From Hsuehochloa calcarea (lineage: Eukaryota; Streptophyta; Magnoliopsida; Poales; Poaceae): a stretch of DNA of 64,000 nucleotides. Below, piece by piece: positions 24,270 to 35,340 of the stretch. Position 1 is the stretch's first letter; every line of letters starts with the position of its first letter. A model generated the notes under the pieces. The model did not search any database. It was not told where the DNA came from and saw only the letters and a list, made by a program, of their open reading frames with translations. Made by a program: the position numbers and the translations under genes. The stretch spans positions 5,013,232-5,077,231 of the forward strand of contig CM070599.1 of NCBI GenBank assembly GCA_036346395.1, written 5' to 3'.

Positions 24270-25421
24270 CTAGAAAGAAGATCGACTGGAATACGAACAA
24301 CTTAATTTTTTTTTACCTGAAACGAACATGTCGGGGTATTGTTTTCGCATGCGGGACTCTAACTCCCAAGTGGCCTCTCTTTGAGTCTGATGAGACCAAA
24401 GAATTTTGACATACATCAGGGTCTTATTCCTCAGAACCCGTTCCGCTTCTTCTAATATTTTCACTGGTCGGGAATCAATGGTAAGATCTTGCTCAATAAT
24501 CAAAGGCTCCAAAGGAATGACATGGTCTGGATCCCTCAGAAATTTCCGCAACATTGACACATGAAATACATTGTGGACCCCCTTCATGGAGTCGGGAAAG
24601 TCCAACCGGTATGCTAGTTTTCCAATTCGTGCCACGATTGGAAAAGGTCCAACATATCTTGGGCTAAGCTTTCCTTTTGTGCCGAACCGCACCACACCTT
24701 TGGATGGCGACACTCTCAACAGAACTTCGTCCCCCACTTCAAACTCCAGGTCTCGCCGTCTCACATCGGCGTAGCTCTTCTGTTGGCTCTGAGCAGCTAA
24801 CAAATTCTGCCTAACTTCGGCCACCCTGGCTACCGTTTGTTGAACCCAATCGGGACCCAAGACTGCTCGCTCTCCAACCTCATTCCAAAACAACGGAGAC
24901 CTGCACTTACGTCCATAAAGAACCTCGAAGGGTGCAGCTCGAATACTGGCAAGATAACTGTTATTATAAGCAAACTCGGCCAACGATAAATGTTCTTCCC
25001 AACTTTCTTTCCAGGATAAAACACAACACCTGAGCATATCTTCCAATGTCTGAATAGTACGCTCAGACTGACCATCCGTTTGTGGGTGAAAAGCCGTGCT
25101 AAGACGGAGCTGTGTACCCAAAGCACTTTGCAAACTTTCACAGAACTTGGAGACAAATTTAGCATCTCGATCAGAAATAATTGTTTTAGGTACTCCATGC
25201 AATCGCACTACCTCCCGCACATAAAGAGGAGCCAGGTCACTTGCGGAATTAGTTGTGCGGATAGGAATGAAGTGTGCAGACTTGCTGAGCCGATCCACAA
25301 TAACCCAAATAGCATCCTTTCCTCGCTGCGTGCGAGGTAATCCAACTACAAAATTCATAGATATATCATCCCACGGCCAAACTGGGACCTCCAAAGGTTG
25401 TAGTAACTCAACTCCAACCAC
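24270..25421 (-). pseudogene. Element C integrase core, C-terminal domain and chromodomain-like tail
   Basis: This enzyme inserts the element's DNA; the tail of chromoviruses is thought to steer insertion to marked chromatin. The open frame is 383 residues. The catalytic triad would be D-D-E. Here position 23 is Asn ([10 protein letters not shown]) where the family has Asp; Asp84 (SDRDAKF) and Glu120 (GQSERTIQ) are present with the expected 35 residues between them. The GPFPIVARIGKLAYRL and HNVFHVSMLRKF blocks follow near residues 265-305, then the tail VKILWSHQTQREATWELE. The N-terminal zinc-binding domain is missing because upstream sequence is deleted. The apparent start is a GTG inside the polyprotein, so this is no independent gene. 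It is unlikely to be active. Confidence 0.92.
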
Positions 25422-26619
25422 CTTCTCTGCCTTAGGTTCAAGTCTTTCTGGGTAAAGATATATTTTAGACTCTTGTGATCAGTGAAAATGTCACAAGACT
25501 CGCCGTACAAATAATGGCGCCAGATTTTCAAAGCGAGGACCACTGCGGCCAGCTCGAGATCATGAGTAGGATAATTCTGTTCATGCTTCTTCAGTTGTCG
25601 CGATGCGTAGGCAATCACTTTGCCTTCCTGCATAAGCACACAACCAAGTCCAACTATGGACGCGTCCGAATAGATGGTGAACCGTTTTCCAGGTTCAGAA
25701 AGTGCCAGAATTGGTGCAGACACCAACCTTTCCTTTAATGCACAAAAATTGCGCTCACACGCTTCTGTCCAATGAAATTTAACTCCTTTCTGTGTCAGTT
25801 GGGACATCGGTCTGGCAATAGTGGAGAAACCTTCTACGAAGTGCCGGTAATAACCTGCTAATCCCAAAAAACTCCTTACCTCCTTGACATTGGTTGGTCT
25901 TGCCCACTCTACCACTGTAGAGATCTTGCTAGGATCAACTGATATACCATCTTGATTGATAACATGACCTAGAAACCCAACCTCGTAAATCCGAACTCGC
26001 ACTTCTTCAATTTGGCATAGAATTGGTTCTTCCTCGGCCTCAAGTACCCGACTTGGATGTCGAGCGTGATCCTCTTCCGTTTTGGAATATATCAAGATAT
26101 CGTCGATAAATACGACAACAAAATCGTCGAGGTATTGGTGTGGCATACTGTTCATGGCCTCCATGAAAACTGCAGGAGCATTCGTCAGTCCAAAAGACAT
26201 ACCTTGTACTCATAATGGCCATACCTCGTGGAAAAAGTTGTCTTCTCGATGTCCTGCTCCCGGACACGAATCTGATTGTACCCTGACTGAAGGTCAATCT
26301 TCGAGAATATTTTGGCCCCCTTCAATTGATCGAAGAGATCCTTGATACGGGGTAATGGATATTTATTCTTCACCGTTGCTTGGTTAAGAGCTCGATAGTC
26401 CACGCACATGCGCCAACTGCCATCCTTCTTCTTGGTGAAAAGCACAGGTGCTCCCCAAGGTGAAACGCTACGCCGAATCATACCCTTGGACAACAGGTCG
26501 TCCAACTGTTTCTTCAATTCTTCTTGAAAGGGTCGTGCTAACCGATAAGGAGACATTGATATGGGTCGCGTTCCCGGAATAAGATCAATCCGGAACTCCA
26601 CTCTCCGTACGGGAGGCAT
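25422..26619 (-). pseudogene. Element C reverse transcriptase and partial RNase H
   Basis: RT starts within 26185-26619 ([46 protein letters not shown]). One frameshift at about 26200 shifts it into the frame with [16 protein letters not shown] and the catalytic FIDDILIYS box. A further local frame disturbance lies near 26010-26060. RNase H follows with [27 protein letters not shown] and [11 protein letters not shown], then LRQRRWLEL. There the sequence jumps directly to the integrase region at GAGTTGAG, so the last RNase H Asp box (ADALSR in element B) and the integrase zinc domain are deleted. Upstream lies the protease. Confidence 0.92.
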
Positions 26620-26802
26620 CCCAGGAAGTTCCGCAGGGAAAATATCGAAAACTCATTCACAATCGTATCTCCTCGATCGCAATGAAGAGCCAATCTTTTC
26701 ATTGAGGACCAAAGCAATCAAAGGTTGATCGCGCGGCTAGGGAATGACTAGCCAAGCCTGAGCGCCGAATCGAGACGGTGCACTCCACGAAATACCGCTT
26801 CT

Positions 26803-27324
26803 TCACCGGAAGGAGCTTGTAGAGTCACCGTCTTCCGTATAACAGATCTTGGCACGGTATTGGAATAACCAGTCCATACCCAGAATGACATCAAAAGGTG
26901 CCAATTGAATTACCATAAGGTTAGCGGTGAAAACCTCATCATCGATAACAATAGAACAGCCTGGACAAACTGTAGAGCTGGAAATAAGACCCCCCGGAGA
27001 ACTGACCACCACGGACTCAGAAATAAACTGCAGACCCATACCTGCTCTTCTAACAAACTCCAGGGACACAAACGAATACGTAGCACCCGTATCAAACAAT
27101 ACGAAAGCATCATGCGAGTCGACTAGCAAAGTACCTGTCACCACGTCGGGTCGCCCCATAGTATCTGGAGTGGGCATGGTGTAGACTCCCGGAGGCGTCG
27201 GGGCGGAGGAAGCTCCGACACTCTGCGAAGGGTACCCAGAAACTGTTGTAGGAGGAACAGACGACGGGGGTGCAGCCGGTACGGGGTTCCAATAGAACCC
27301 TGCTGGAGGTGCCTGAGGAAACAC
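26803..27324 (-). pseudogene. Element C protease
   Basis: This is an aspartic protease that would cut the gag-pol polyprotein. A Pro-rich linker (residues 1-60) precedes VVTGTLLVDSHDAFVLFDTG, with the catalytic DTGA at about residue 78. The FDVILGMDWLFQY block that ends the fold is near residue 143-155. The active site looks intact, but the frame is shut off from RT by stops at about 26620-26800. The flanking order gag, protease, RT is normal for this clade. It belongs to the same decayed polyprotein as its neighbours. Confidence 0.88.
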
Positions 27325-28567
27325 TGAAGGAGGAGTCCACCACGTGTGAGCGTAGTGCGAATCTGCTTGCTAGAGTTCGAACCAACCACCGTGAGCGCTG
27401 GAAGATGAAGCCGTGGGGTGGCTCCCACCGATGATACTCGCGGGTTACGCTTGTAAGCGACGCTTTGTGGCCATCCCGACCACACTGACGACATGCCCCC
27501 TTAAAGGAGCACTCCGAAGCTCGATGCTCGTCACCACACCGGAAACACTTCATACCCTAGCCTGGAACAGGACGCATCGACGGGATGGAAGACGAAGGAC
27601 GGGGCGCCAAAGAGGAAGACTACCACTGCCGGGCAGGACGAGCGTTGTGACTCCTCTGAAACCTCTTGGGAGCGGGTCGCTGAAAAGACCCATTCCCTCC
27701 ACCAATACTCCGCTTCTGCCCACCACCAGAATTACCAGTGGTGACAGAGCTAACAGCAACCTGACCTTACGGAGGTGTACCTTTCTCCAACTCCATCCCT
27801 CTAGCTTGCTCGACCAGCGAGCTGAAGTCACGCAGTCCTGTCGCCCTCAGAATCTGGCGATACTCTTGGTTGAGGCCCCGCCGGAACCTCTTAGCCTTCT
27901 CTTTATCGTCACTCGCCACCACGGTACAAAGCGCACTGTGTTATTGAACCCGACCTCATACTCGATCTGCCATCCTCCCTTGCTCAAACGTCAACAGTGT
28001 TTGCTCCATCTTTTCAATGAAGGAGTCTGGATAAAACTGCGTCCTGAATTTATCCACGAATACTTCCCAAGTGGCGGACCACGAATCGAGTCTGGAAGAT
28101 GTAACTCCTTCCCACGGATGTCGGCTTGACCCTTCACCAAAGGCCACGAATCGCGCTTACGCACGGACGTCGGCTCTAATGCCCCAAACCGACGCTCCAT
28201 ATATCTCAACGATTCGCGGCTGGACCGTGTGCGGCTCCATCAAAAGTGTACAAACGAAGCGACATCCACTCCCGAAGATTCATCCTAGCCTCAGATTGAG
28301 CAAACAAGCGAGAACAGTTTCTACCGCAGCGCAGCACCGCGAGAATGGCCGTCTGCGATTCTTTGGCGGAGTTGCTGGTTCTCTCTCATAAGGTTCTGGA
28401 TAAGTTCTGCCGATGCAACAGAGGCTCTGCGGCCGAGGAGCGGCAGAGGCAATCTCCTCCGTGGCGCCTCAAAGAACTCCCTCGGGCGAGAAGAAGACAC
28501 GGCCGAGACCGCGTCCCCGACCCCGACCACGGACCGGTGGACGACCACGGCCACGGCCTCTCGCCAT
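27325..28567 (-). pseudogene. Element C gag, frameshifted
   Basis: Minus-strand ATG at 28567 begins MARGRGRGR, the Arg-Gly leader also seen in element B. The capsid core is readable in pieces: YMERRFGALE near 28205, then TWEVFVDKFRTQFYPDSF and MEQTLLTFEQGRM at 28000-28070. The nucleocapsid part is at 27467-27547, with KCFRCGDEHRASEC (spacing C-X2-C-X3-H-X4-C, one residue short) and a second partial CRQCGRDGH. Several frameshifts separate the pieces. It would have packaged the RNA of this chromovirus. Confidence 0.85.
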
Positions 28568-28786
28568 CTAAACACCACCACACAAAGGATCAAACAATTC
28601 AATATCAGAACATAAGGGAATGACTTGAAAGAAATGCGGAAGCAAAGTTATACCCAACCCTTCCTACTGTGCGCAGTGTGTCAAGTTTTAAGTTAATAAA
28701 CTGTTGACAAATTTTAATTTATGTTGCCAATCCAAAATCAGTTTTAGCAAATGTTTATTAATCTACTCACCACGGACCTGAAGCCC

Positions 28787-28798
28787 GCTCTGATACCA
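28787..28798 (-). promoter_or_regulatory. Element C primer-binding site
   Basis: GCTCTGATACCA on the + strand is TGGTATCAGAGC on the minus strand, two bases from the LTR end. Confidence 0.92.
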
Positions 28799-28800
28799 AC

Positions 28801-29346
28801 TGTAACACCCCGGCTATTCGAAAGCCAAGATGCCACCTAATGGGACGACATACTACTCAATTAATAAAAAATAATATCGAAACTGGCCCGACAAGATAAT
28901 CTGCCAAATCACGTCAGATCTCCTGGACAGTCGCGGTAAAACCACCATATCTCATAAACCGTAACTCCAAATCAGATGATCTCGGTTCCTAAAGAAAGAT
29001 AAGACCAAGGGCTACAACTTTCTAACAGGTGGACAGATCAGAAAACATACAAAACTTACCCAAATCTGACAAACAAATCTGGTGCGGGGAAGAAGAAAGT
29101 GGCGCACAGCAGGGAGGAGGGTGGTGGCTTCAAGTGGGGGAAAGGGGGAATGGGGTTTAGGGTTTTTGGGGGAAGGTCATCCCCCCTTTGGCCAGCCCCC
29201 TCTTGGGCCACATGGGCCGTGGCCCAAGGCCCAGGTTGTCGAGAATTCGCGGAAACCCCCTTGTGATCCCTGAAAATTGTAATCCCTGTTTAATTCTTTC
29301 TCCCGAATACTCTCCTATTCGTCCGAATAAATTTTGGAGTATTACA
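28801..29346 (-). mobile_element. Element C: 5' LTR, internally deleted
   Basis: It begins TGTAACACCCCGGCTATTCG like the 3' LTR and ends TTTTGGAGTATTACA, but is 546 bp instead of 2142. The first 75 bases match the 3' LTR up to ATAATATC (28877). The sequence then jumps, so about 1.6 kb is missing. The GC-rich leader near 29080-29250 is kept. Confidence 0.88.
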
Positions 29347-30343
29347 GTGACGGTAGTGTTAGGCCGGCGATGGAGAAGCAGGTGATGCGCAGCTCCCTAG
29401 TGGCATTTTCTCCAAATTGACAAAGGAGTATTGCTCCTTGGGATTGAAGACATGTTGTGACGCGATCGAAGTTGGCTTGGGATTGAAGACATGTTGTGAC
29501 GCGATCGAAGTTGGCCAGGACTCGTCGAAGCGGTCGGAACGGCTTTGAGGGGGGTGCTGCCATGGCCTAGTCGCTCTTGGAGCGTTGCCCAAATGGAGCT
29601 TGGGGAAAGGAAAGAAAGGGCGGTGAAGTAAAGAAAGTGAGGCGAACCTTGGATGGGATAGGGGATGGTGTGACAACCATGCGAGCTCCACAGCCGAGCG
29701 CGCTGGCGCGTGTCCCAGCGAGAGAGCGGAGAGCAGCTGCGTGGCCGACGGGCGCCGCTTTGGAGATGAAGGGAAACTGTTGGGTGGGGCCCCAGGTAGT
29801 GGTAGTGAAGCAAACAGTGCGGTACAGTTAGATCGGTGTGGTTCAGGTTCAGTCGGAGTTAGGTCCAGTCAAACCGGTTCAACAGTAAAAGGTTGTTTTA
29901 ATTTCCAAACCTCTCCAATTTGACCGGTTGATAAAAATAGCAAATAAATTTCTAAAATTTTGTAGAGAGGTTCTTGGGACAAAATAGAACTCATTTATTT
30001 TTTAAAAAGACTATTGTTCATGTTTTAATTACTTTTTTTAAAATCATTTACAGCAGGGCTTTTAGAATTGTGATTTGAATTTTCTCAAGATTGATTTGAG
30101 TCCAAAATTTTTGTAAAATTTATATTTATAAATGATAATTATTCTAATATTTTAAAAAATTATTTCCCTAAGGTATATTAACTAACATTTATTCCAAATT
30201 TCTTTGTAGCTTTGGTTTGAGTTCCATGTTTTATATTGTTTTGAAATTTTTCCAAAACAACATTTTGAGCATATGTTCCAAAAATCATAAGCATGCTTCT
30301 GAAATGTGCCTAAACTCCATTTAATGAAAATGATGCGATTACA
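29347..30343. other. Unassigned sequence between element C and the A LTR, probably an LTR remnant
   Basis: A GC-rich half (29347-29830) with a 39-bp tandem duplication is followed by an AT-rich half. It ends GCGATTACA directly before TTATT and the resumed A LTR. The CA end and the TTATT at both edges suggest that it is the right end of the element that originally opened the A LTR. No coding motif was recognised; the frames across the duplication are not family members I know. Confidence 0.4.
29437..29514. repeat. 39-bp tandem duplication
   Basis: A unit starting CTTGGGATTGAAGACATGTT occurs at 29437 and again at 29476 with no visible difference. Confidence 0.9.
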
Positions 30344-30614
30344 TTATTTCTGCTGTGTTTTGGTACTCTATCATCTTATTTGTCCGGTCGGCCATATTTG
30401 TGTAATATCAATTTTGAATGACTTATGTGTTATAAATTATGAAGACTCGGTATTTGTAACAACTTGTGTATGGTATTGATGCTTTAAATTTTGTAAAGGT
30501 GTATGTCTACCACTCCTGGGAGGTACATAATACATCGAGAGTTGGATATTTGATTTGTCATGCTAGAATCAATTCAATGTTTAAGTATTACAAGTTAAAT
30601 ACCCCGGGTTCTCA
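30344..30614 (+). mobile_element. Element A: 3' LTR, last segment
   Basis: It aligns with 1932-2198 of the 5' LTR (GGTACTCTATCATC, ACTTATGTGTTATAAATTAT, TGTAAAGGTGTATGT, GGGAGGTAC, CGGGTTCTCA). It lies 21 kb away from the preceding LTR segment. It ends CTCA at 30614, where the D LTR begins. Confidence 0.9.
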
Positions 30615-32309
30615 TCGCCCGTTTCCCCACTCCTGGCCCAGCCGCCCCCTTCCTCACCTCTTCTTCTCTCTCTGCCCGGTGGGCCCCACCCATTAGCGCA
30701 CCTACCCTGGTCATCTTCCTTCTCCCACATGCCATATCGCTTGTCCTCAGCTACCGCTTGCAGGCCCATCCCTTGGCCGCACCTGCCCTGGTCTTCTCCC
30801 CCCACCTGCTCCTGTTGACCCGCTGCCCTGTCTCCTCCCTCGCCGGCTCCGCACCTTGCCCTACTCCCTCCTCCTCACATGGTCACCGTCTCCTTACTCT
30901 CGCCCATACCGCCAGCAATCGTCTGTGTCACTGCCGCGATAAAAGTCATCGACCTCGTGCGTATTTAATTGACCATCTTTTGCCGCACCTACTCCTCTGT
31001 TCTTTCTCCTCCCGACCTGATCCCGTCTCATCCGTGTCGTGTCACCCTTGTCCCGGCGAAACCGCCCCACGCCCTTTCCATCGAGCTTCGCCCCTACGCC
31101 TCCCCCTCTCCTATAAAGAGGAGAACCAAGACCCCCATCTTTCCCTTCTTGCTATCCCCCAATTCTCCCCTGTCTCGCCCTGTCCTAGCTGCTATTTGAG
31201 CTTTGCCACTACCGGCCGGAGCACACACCTCCACCTCTAGCGCTGTCATTGAGGCCCCTCCGCTATTGTAGTCACCTTAGCTGGGTTCGCAAGCCCGCGT
31301 TCGACCCCGTGCGCACCTCCTCGCTTCCGAAGCGTCGCTTGGATCTCTAGTGCTACGTAGGCCGGATCTCACCACTGCACTTCCTCTTGCCATCGGTCAG
31401 TCCATCGAGCCTCACCACTGAAACCGTGTGCCTTGGGTTTGCCTTGCTCCCTTCTCCCCATTGCTAACTTCACCGCCGTTCGCCATGGTGTGTAGCGCAG
31501 GCAAGCCATCAAGCCCGAAGAGCCCCGCTGCTAGACTTCACCGCGCTGCCGCTTCCGGCATTAGTCGAAACCTCCTTACAACCATGTGGTTCAAACCTCC
31601 TTGCGCATGTGTGGTTGAGACATCCTCACGACCGTGTGGTCGAAAACTTTTTCCGACCGTGTGGTTGAAACCTCCTTCCAACATGTGCTCGAAACCTCCT
31701 TCTGACAAAGTAGTCGCAACCTCCTTCCGACCAGGTAGTCAAACCTCCTTCCGACCTCCTGTATTTGAAACCTCCTTCCGACCAGGTAGTCGAAACCTCC
31801 TTCCGACCACCTATAGTTGAATCTCCTTCTGACAAGGTAGTCGAAACCTCCTTCCGACCGGGTAGTCAAAACCTCCATCCGACCAGGTAGCCGAAACCTT
31901 CTTCCGACCATCTGTAGTCGAAATCTCCTTCCGACCAGGTAGTCGAAACCTCCTTCCGACCACCTGTAGTCGAAACCTCTTTCTGACCAGGCAATCAAAA
32001 CCTCCTTCTGACCAGGTAGTCCAAACCGCCTTCCGACCACCTGTAGTCGAACCTCCTTCTGCTATAGGCTGTGGTCAAAACCTCCTTCCGAGGGCCCGTT
32101 CTCCTTCATTCGAGCTCCGATTCGAGCGATTTAAATTTCTAAATTTATCTAAATTCAGTGCCTTTATTTTGGTCATTGTTTGGTAATTTTTTTACTTTAT
32201 TTGAAATTATTTTATTTATTTTGTAAATATTCTAGGGTTTTCAAAGAGCTCTTGAGCCCGACGACCGAAGCAACTGAAACCTTCAACGAAGGCAAGTTGT
32301 AGACCTTTA
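30615..32309 (+). mobile_element. Element D: 5' LTR, middle segment
   Basis: 30615-31310 aligns with the D 3' LTR at about 53280-53972 (GCCCAGCCGCCC, GGGCCCCACCC, TCATCTTCCTTCTCC, TCCACCTCTAG). The rest contains a minisatellite and a plain segment ending GTAGACCTTT. The LTR was cut on the left by element A and on the right (32309) by a copia LTR. The GC-rich block gives several long frames on both strands that look like composition artefacts. Confidence 0.85.
31565..32095 (+). repeat. Minisatellite in the D 5' LTR
   Basis: About 18 to 20 degenerate copies of a 22-28-bp unit with the core GAAACCTCCTTCCGACCA, ending GGTAGTC or CCTGTAGTC in alternation. It opens a 149-codon frame on the minus strand that is only a translation of the repeat (GRRF and EGGFDYL units). 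The matching part of the 3' LTR lies beyond 53972 and is not in the window. Confidence 0.88.
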
Positions 32310-33032
32310 TGTTGGAAATATGCCCTAGAGGCATTCATAGAGATGATTATATTTTGTTATGTTCATAACATTGGATAATATGTTATCTTGTATAAAGATT
32401 ATTATAAAGGTAGCTTTTGGGTATGCTATGAAACATGCGGAGGAGTGTGACTGGTCGGATATGGGATTTGCCCCTCCTAACGTAACAGGAGAGATGTCTC
32501 TGGGCCCATCGTTGTGGTCGGATAAATAAAGTGTGTGGCCATGCCACTAGTGTTCGAAGTGTCGACCAGATGAAGTTATTTGACACTTGATCGAGAAAGT
32601 ATTGAACAGTCTATGGATGGCAAATTATCTCACCTAGAGTTCAACTAGGTATCGTGAGGCAAAGGGAGAATACACAAGTAGGTCATTCGGTTCGACTAGA
32701 TACAAGCAGGTCGTATAGAGATATAGACTGGTTGTAAACTAGTCGTATGGAGATACGAGATGGTTGTAGACTGGTCAAAGCTGGTCATAGACTGGTCGAA
32801 CGTAGTCACCAACTGGTCGTAAGTGATAAGGACCTGGTCTTAGAACATATTGCATTAAGATTCGTTCGATATATTCTATGTGTGTTCGGGAATCTTTATA
32901 TGCAGCTAGGTACTGCTGACGACTTATGGTCGGAAAAGAGTTTCCAAGTCACAAACTATTACACATGAACTGATACGACAATGGGTGTCCCGATCTTTTG
33001 GTAAGAATGATAACTCGATTTTGGTGGAGACG
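32310..33032 (+). mobile_element. Copia (Angela/BARE-like) LTR, first segment
   Basis: It starts TGTTGGAAATATGCCCTAGAGGC, the classical start of Angela/BARE-type grass copia LTRs, and contains GAGATGTCTCTGGGCCC, also typical. The base before it belongs to the D LTR (CTTTA). It is interrupted at 33033 by element E with the duplication AGACG. Confidence 0.82.
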
Positions 33033-35277
33033 TGTCGAGACCCAAATATGCAAATCTGGACCCTCTGTGTATACTGCACTAGTCCAGGATCACGCTAGTG
33101 CACACAGTGGCAACATCGATGAAATATCATTTCCATATGCAAAGATGACTAATAAATAAACAAATAACAATAATTATCAGAGTAAAGACCTTAAGGTCAA
33201 AGCTTACAATTAATGTCTCAGAAGACAAATAGCTCAATAAAGGCTGCGCAATGAACGTAACGGAATAACTTCAGTGAAGCCCATCCATATGCCCACAGGC
33301 AATCGACTGGGGTAGCGCAACCTAGTTCTCCACGATCCTTGAAGTAGACCTTGTTGACTGACGATTCTTCCACTTCTGTTGATTGTTTATAGCAAGAGTG
33401 AGTACACACCGTACTCGCAAGTCATACCACAGAATGCAATTTATAGATGATGGCTTATTCCAAAGGAATGGCTTCTGTGGTTATTTTGCAGAAATGCAAT
33501 ATTTGCAATTGAATACAAATAATAGATTGAAAGCATAATTCAAAACAAATAGACAATAATAAGTTAACAATTGATTTCACAAAGGACACACAGTCTAATC
33601 AAGTTCTTTCACACAGCTGAACAAGTTATCTCACACAGCTGACCCTTCCCAATTGTTTTATGAAAATCTACCCCTCGTGTGAAATTCCGAGCATGTCCAT
33701 AACAGAGGACGCGGCTATTCAATAGATTGATTTAAACACTCTGCAGAGGTTGTACACTTTACCCACACGATACAATCAGTGTAGCGATCACTGACCATAA
33801 CAAAACCTTTCAGAGACTTCATCTCAAACAATGACACTCCTGGTGTGCTTTACTGCCGCCCAATTTGTACACACAGCCCTTGGAACGACACACACCATTG
33901 GGCGGGGATGCGTGAACCGTCCCGCGATGTGACATATCACACCTCCAGCCCATCACACAGCTTAAATACAACCTGAGTTGTCAATGTCAAGACTCCATAA
34001 CTTACTAAGTCAGGCCCAGCCCATACTAGGCATGTGGTCGTACAGTAAGGCCCAGTTCAATGGCGCACAAAGTTAAGTCCTTAATTGACTAAGGCAAGAC
34101 TTCCAGTTTTAACGCAAATCACAAAGTTTAATAAGCACACGGCTCCGCCATTCACACAGAATCCACCACTTGCCTCAGTCCAAATCTTTTCCCACCCTGT
34201 TGATTAAGTGCAACACATGCCATCAACGAGTAACAGCACACAGCACACACAGTTTCATCACACAGTTCCATAATCACTTAGTCAAGTTTATAATTGCAAC
34301 TCTCACATGAAATGATGACTCGTGGCATGGCTAAGCAGTCTAATCGTATCTAACCAACCCACGTTGGTGCTACGATAATACCAACTAATAATTAACCAAC
34401 CTAGGGTGACAAAAGATCATGGCATACAATAGACAAGGTGGATATAACAAATTGGATTAATAACTATCCCAAAAGCATTTAAATAAATACTTGAAATAGA
34501 ATGCAGTACATTGAAACAAAGTAGTTTGAAAACTGGGTTCAATATGATCAAAGGTATAACTTGCCTTGCTATAGCAATGATGGTCTTTATTTATCTTCAA
34601 TCTTCTACTTCCTTGCTCTTCAGCTCTTTCGGACGATTCCGGGCTTCAATGTCTAACGATAAAGATAGCGCAAAACAAACACAATTCAAAAGACAAATCA
34701 AATAAACTCCAAATTGAAATTGAATGGTACTGGAAGATAGATATTGAATTTTAGATGCATGGAGGAATGGATGGGTTCAAGCGGAACTCGGATGAAGAAG
34801 ATATGGCTTTTGGAATGATGAAAATAAAAAGAGAGAGAGAAGCTGACAAGTAGGGTCAAAGGAATATTCTCAGAATATTCTATTCCAAAAATATTAGAGA
34901 TTGGATGAGTGTATGACATGTGGGACCGACTGATATTTATGAATTTCTAGAATTAAAAATAATTCGAAAATAAGGTAGAGAGAACGACATGTGGGACCAA
35001 TAAGATAAATGATTTTCAAGAATTAAATTAATTCTCAAAAATAAGATTAGGGTTGACATGTGGGCCTTTGGTCTATGGACCAGTCCACGGAGATAGGCTA
35101 GTCCACGGTGGACCAAGCTCATGGAGGAGGGTTGACCAAGGTTGGTGACATGCGGGACCCGCATGTAAGAGAGAGAATTAATAGTTAGGGTTTTAATTTG
35201 GAAGGATGACATGTGGGGTCAACATGGAAGTGAGAGGATATATATATCTATGTATACATATATACATGCATGCATAC

Positions 35278-35340
<63 letters not shown>

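Larger units (their letters stand above)
22080..29346 (-). mobile_element. Element C: chromovirus (Tekay/Del-like Ty3/gypsy), minus strand, 7.3 kb, defective
   Basis: Read on the minus strand it runs 5' LTR (28801-29346), PBS (28787-28798), gag, protease, RT, RNase H, integrase, chromodomain-like tail, PPT and 3' LTR (22080-24221). It has the complete gene order, but RNase H and integrase are fused by a deletion and the 5' LTR has lost about 1.6 kb. The flanks CTTGA and GTGAC differ, so no target duplication supports a simple insertion. Confidence 0.9.

Noticed and set aside
30758..31240. 160-codon + strand frame, and similar ones at 53224-53914 and 47734-48141
   Set aside because: They lie in the GC-rich leader block of D/F-type LTRs, exist on both strands and do not keep the same protein between LTR copies.
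31591..32040. 149-codon minus-strand frame with GRRF and EGGFDYL repeats
   Set aside because: It only translates the 22-28-bp minisatellite; no start context or family was recognised.
34511..34705. 64-codon frame repeated identically at 42692-42886
   Set aside because: The identity only reflects the two LTR copies of element E; there is no sign of selection on the protein or of a known domain.
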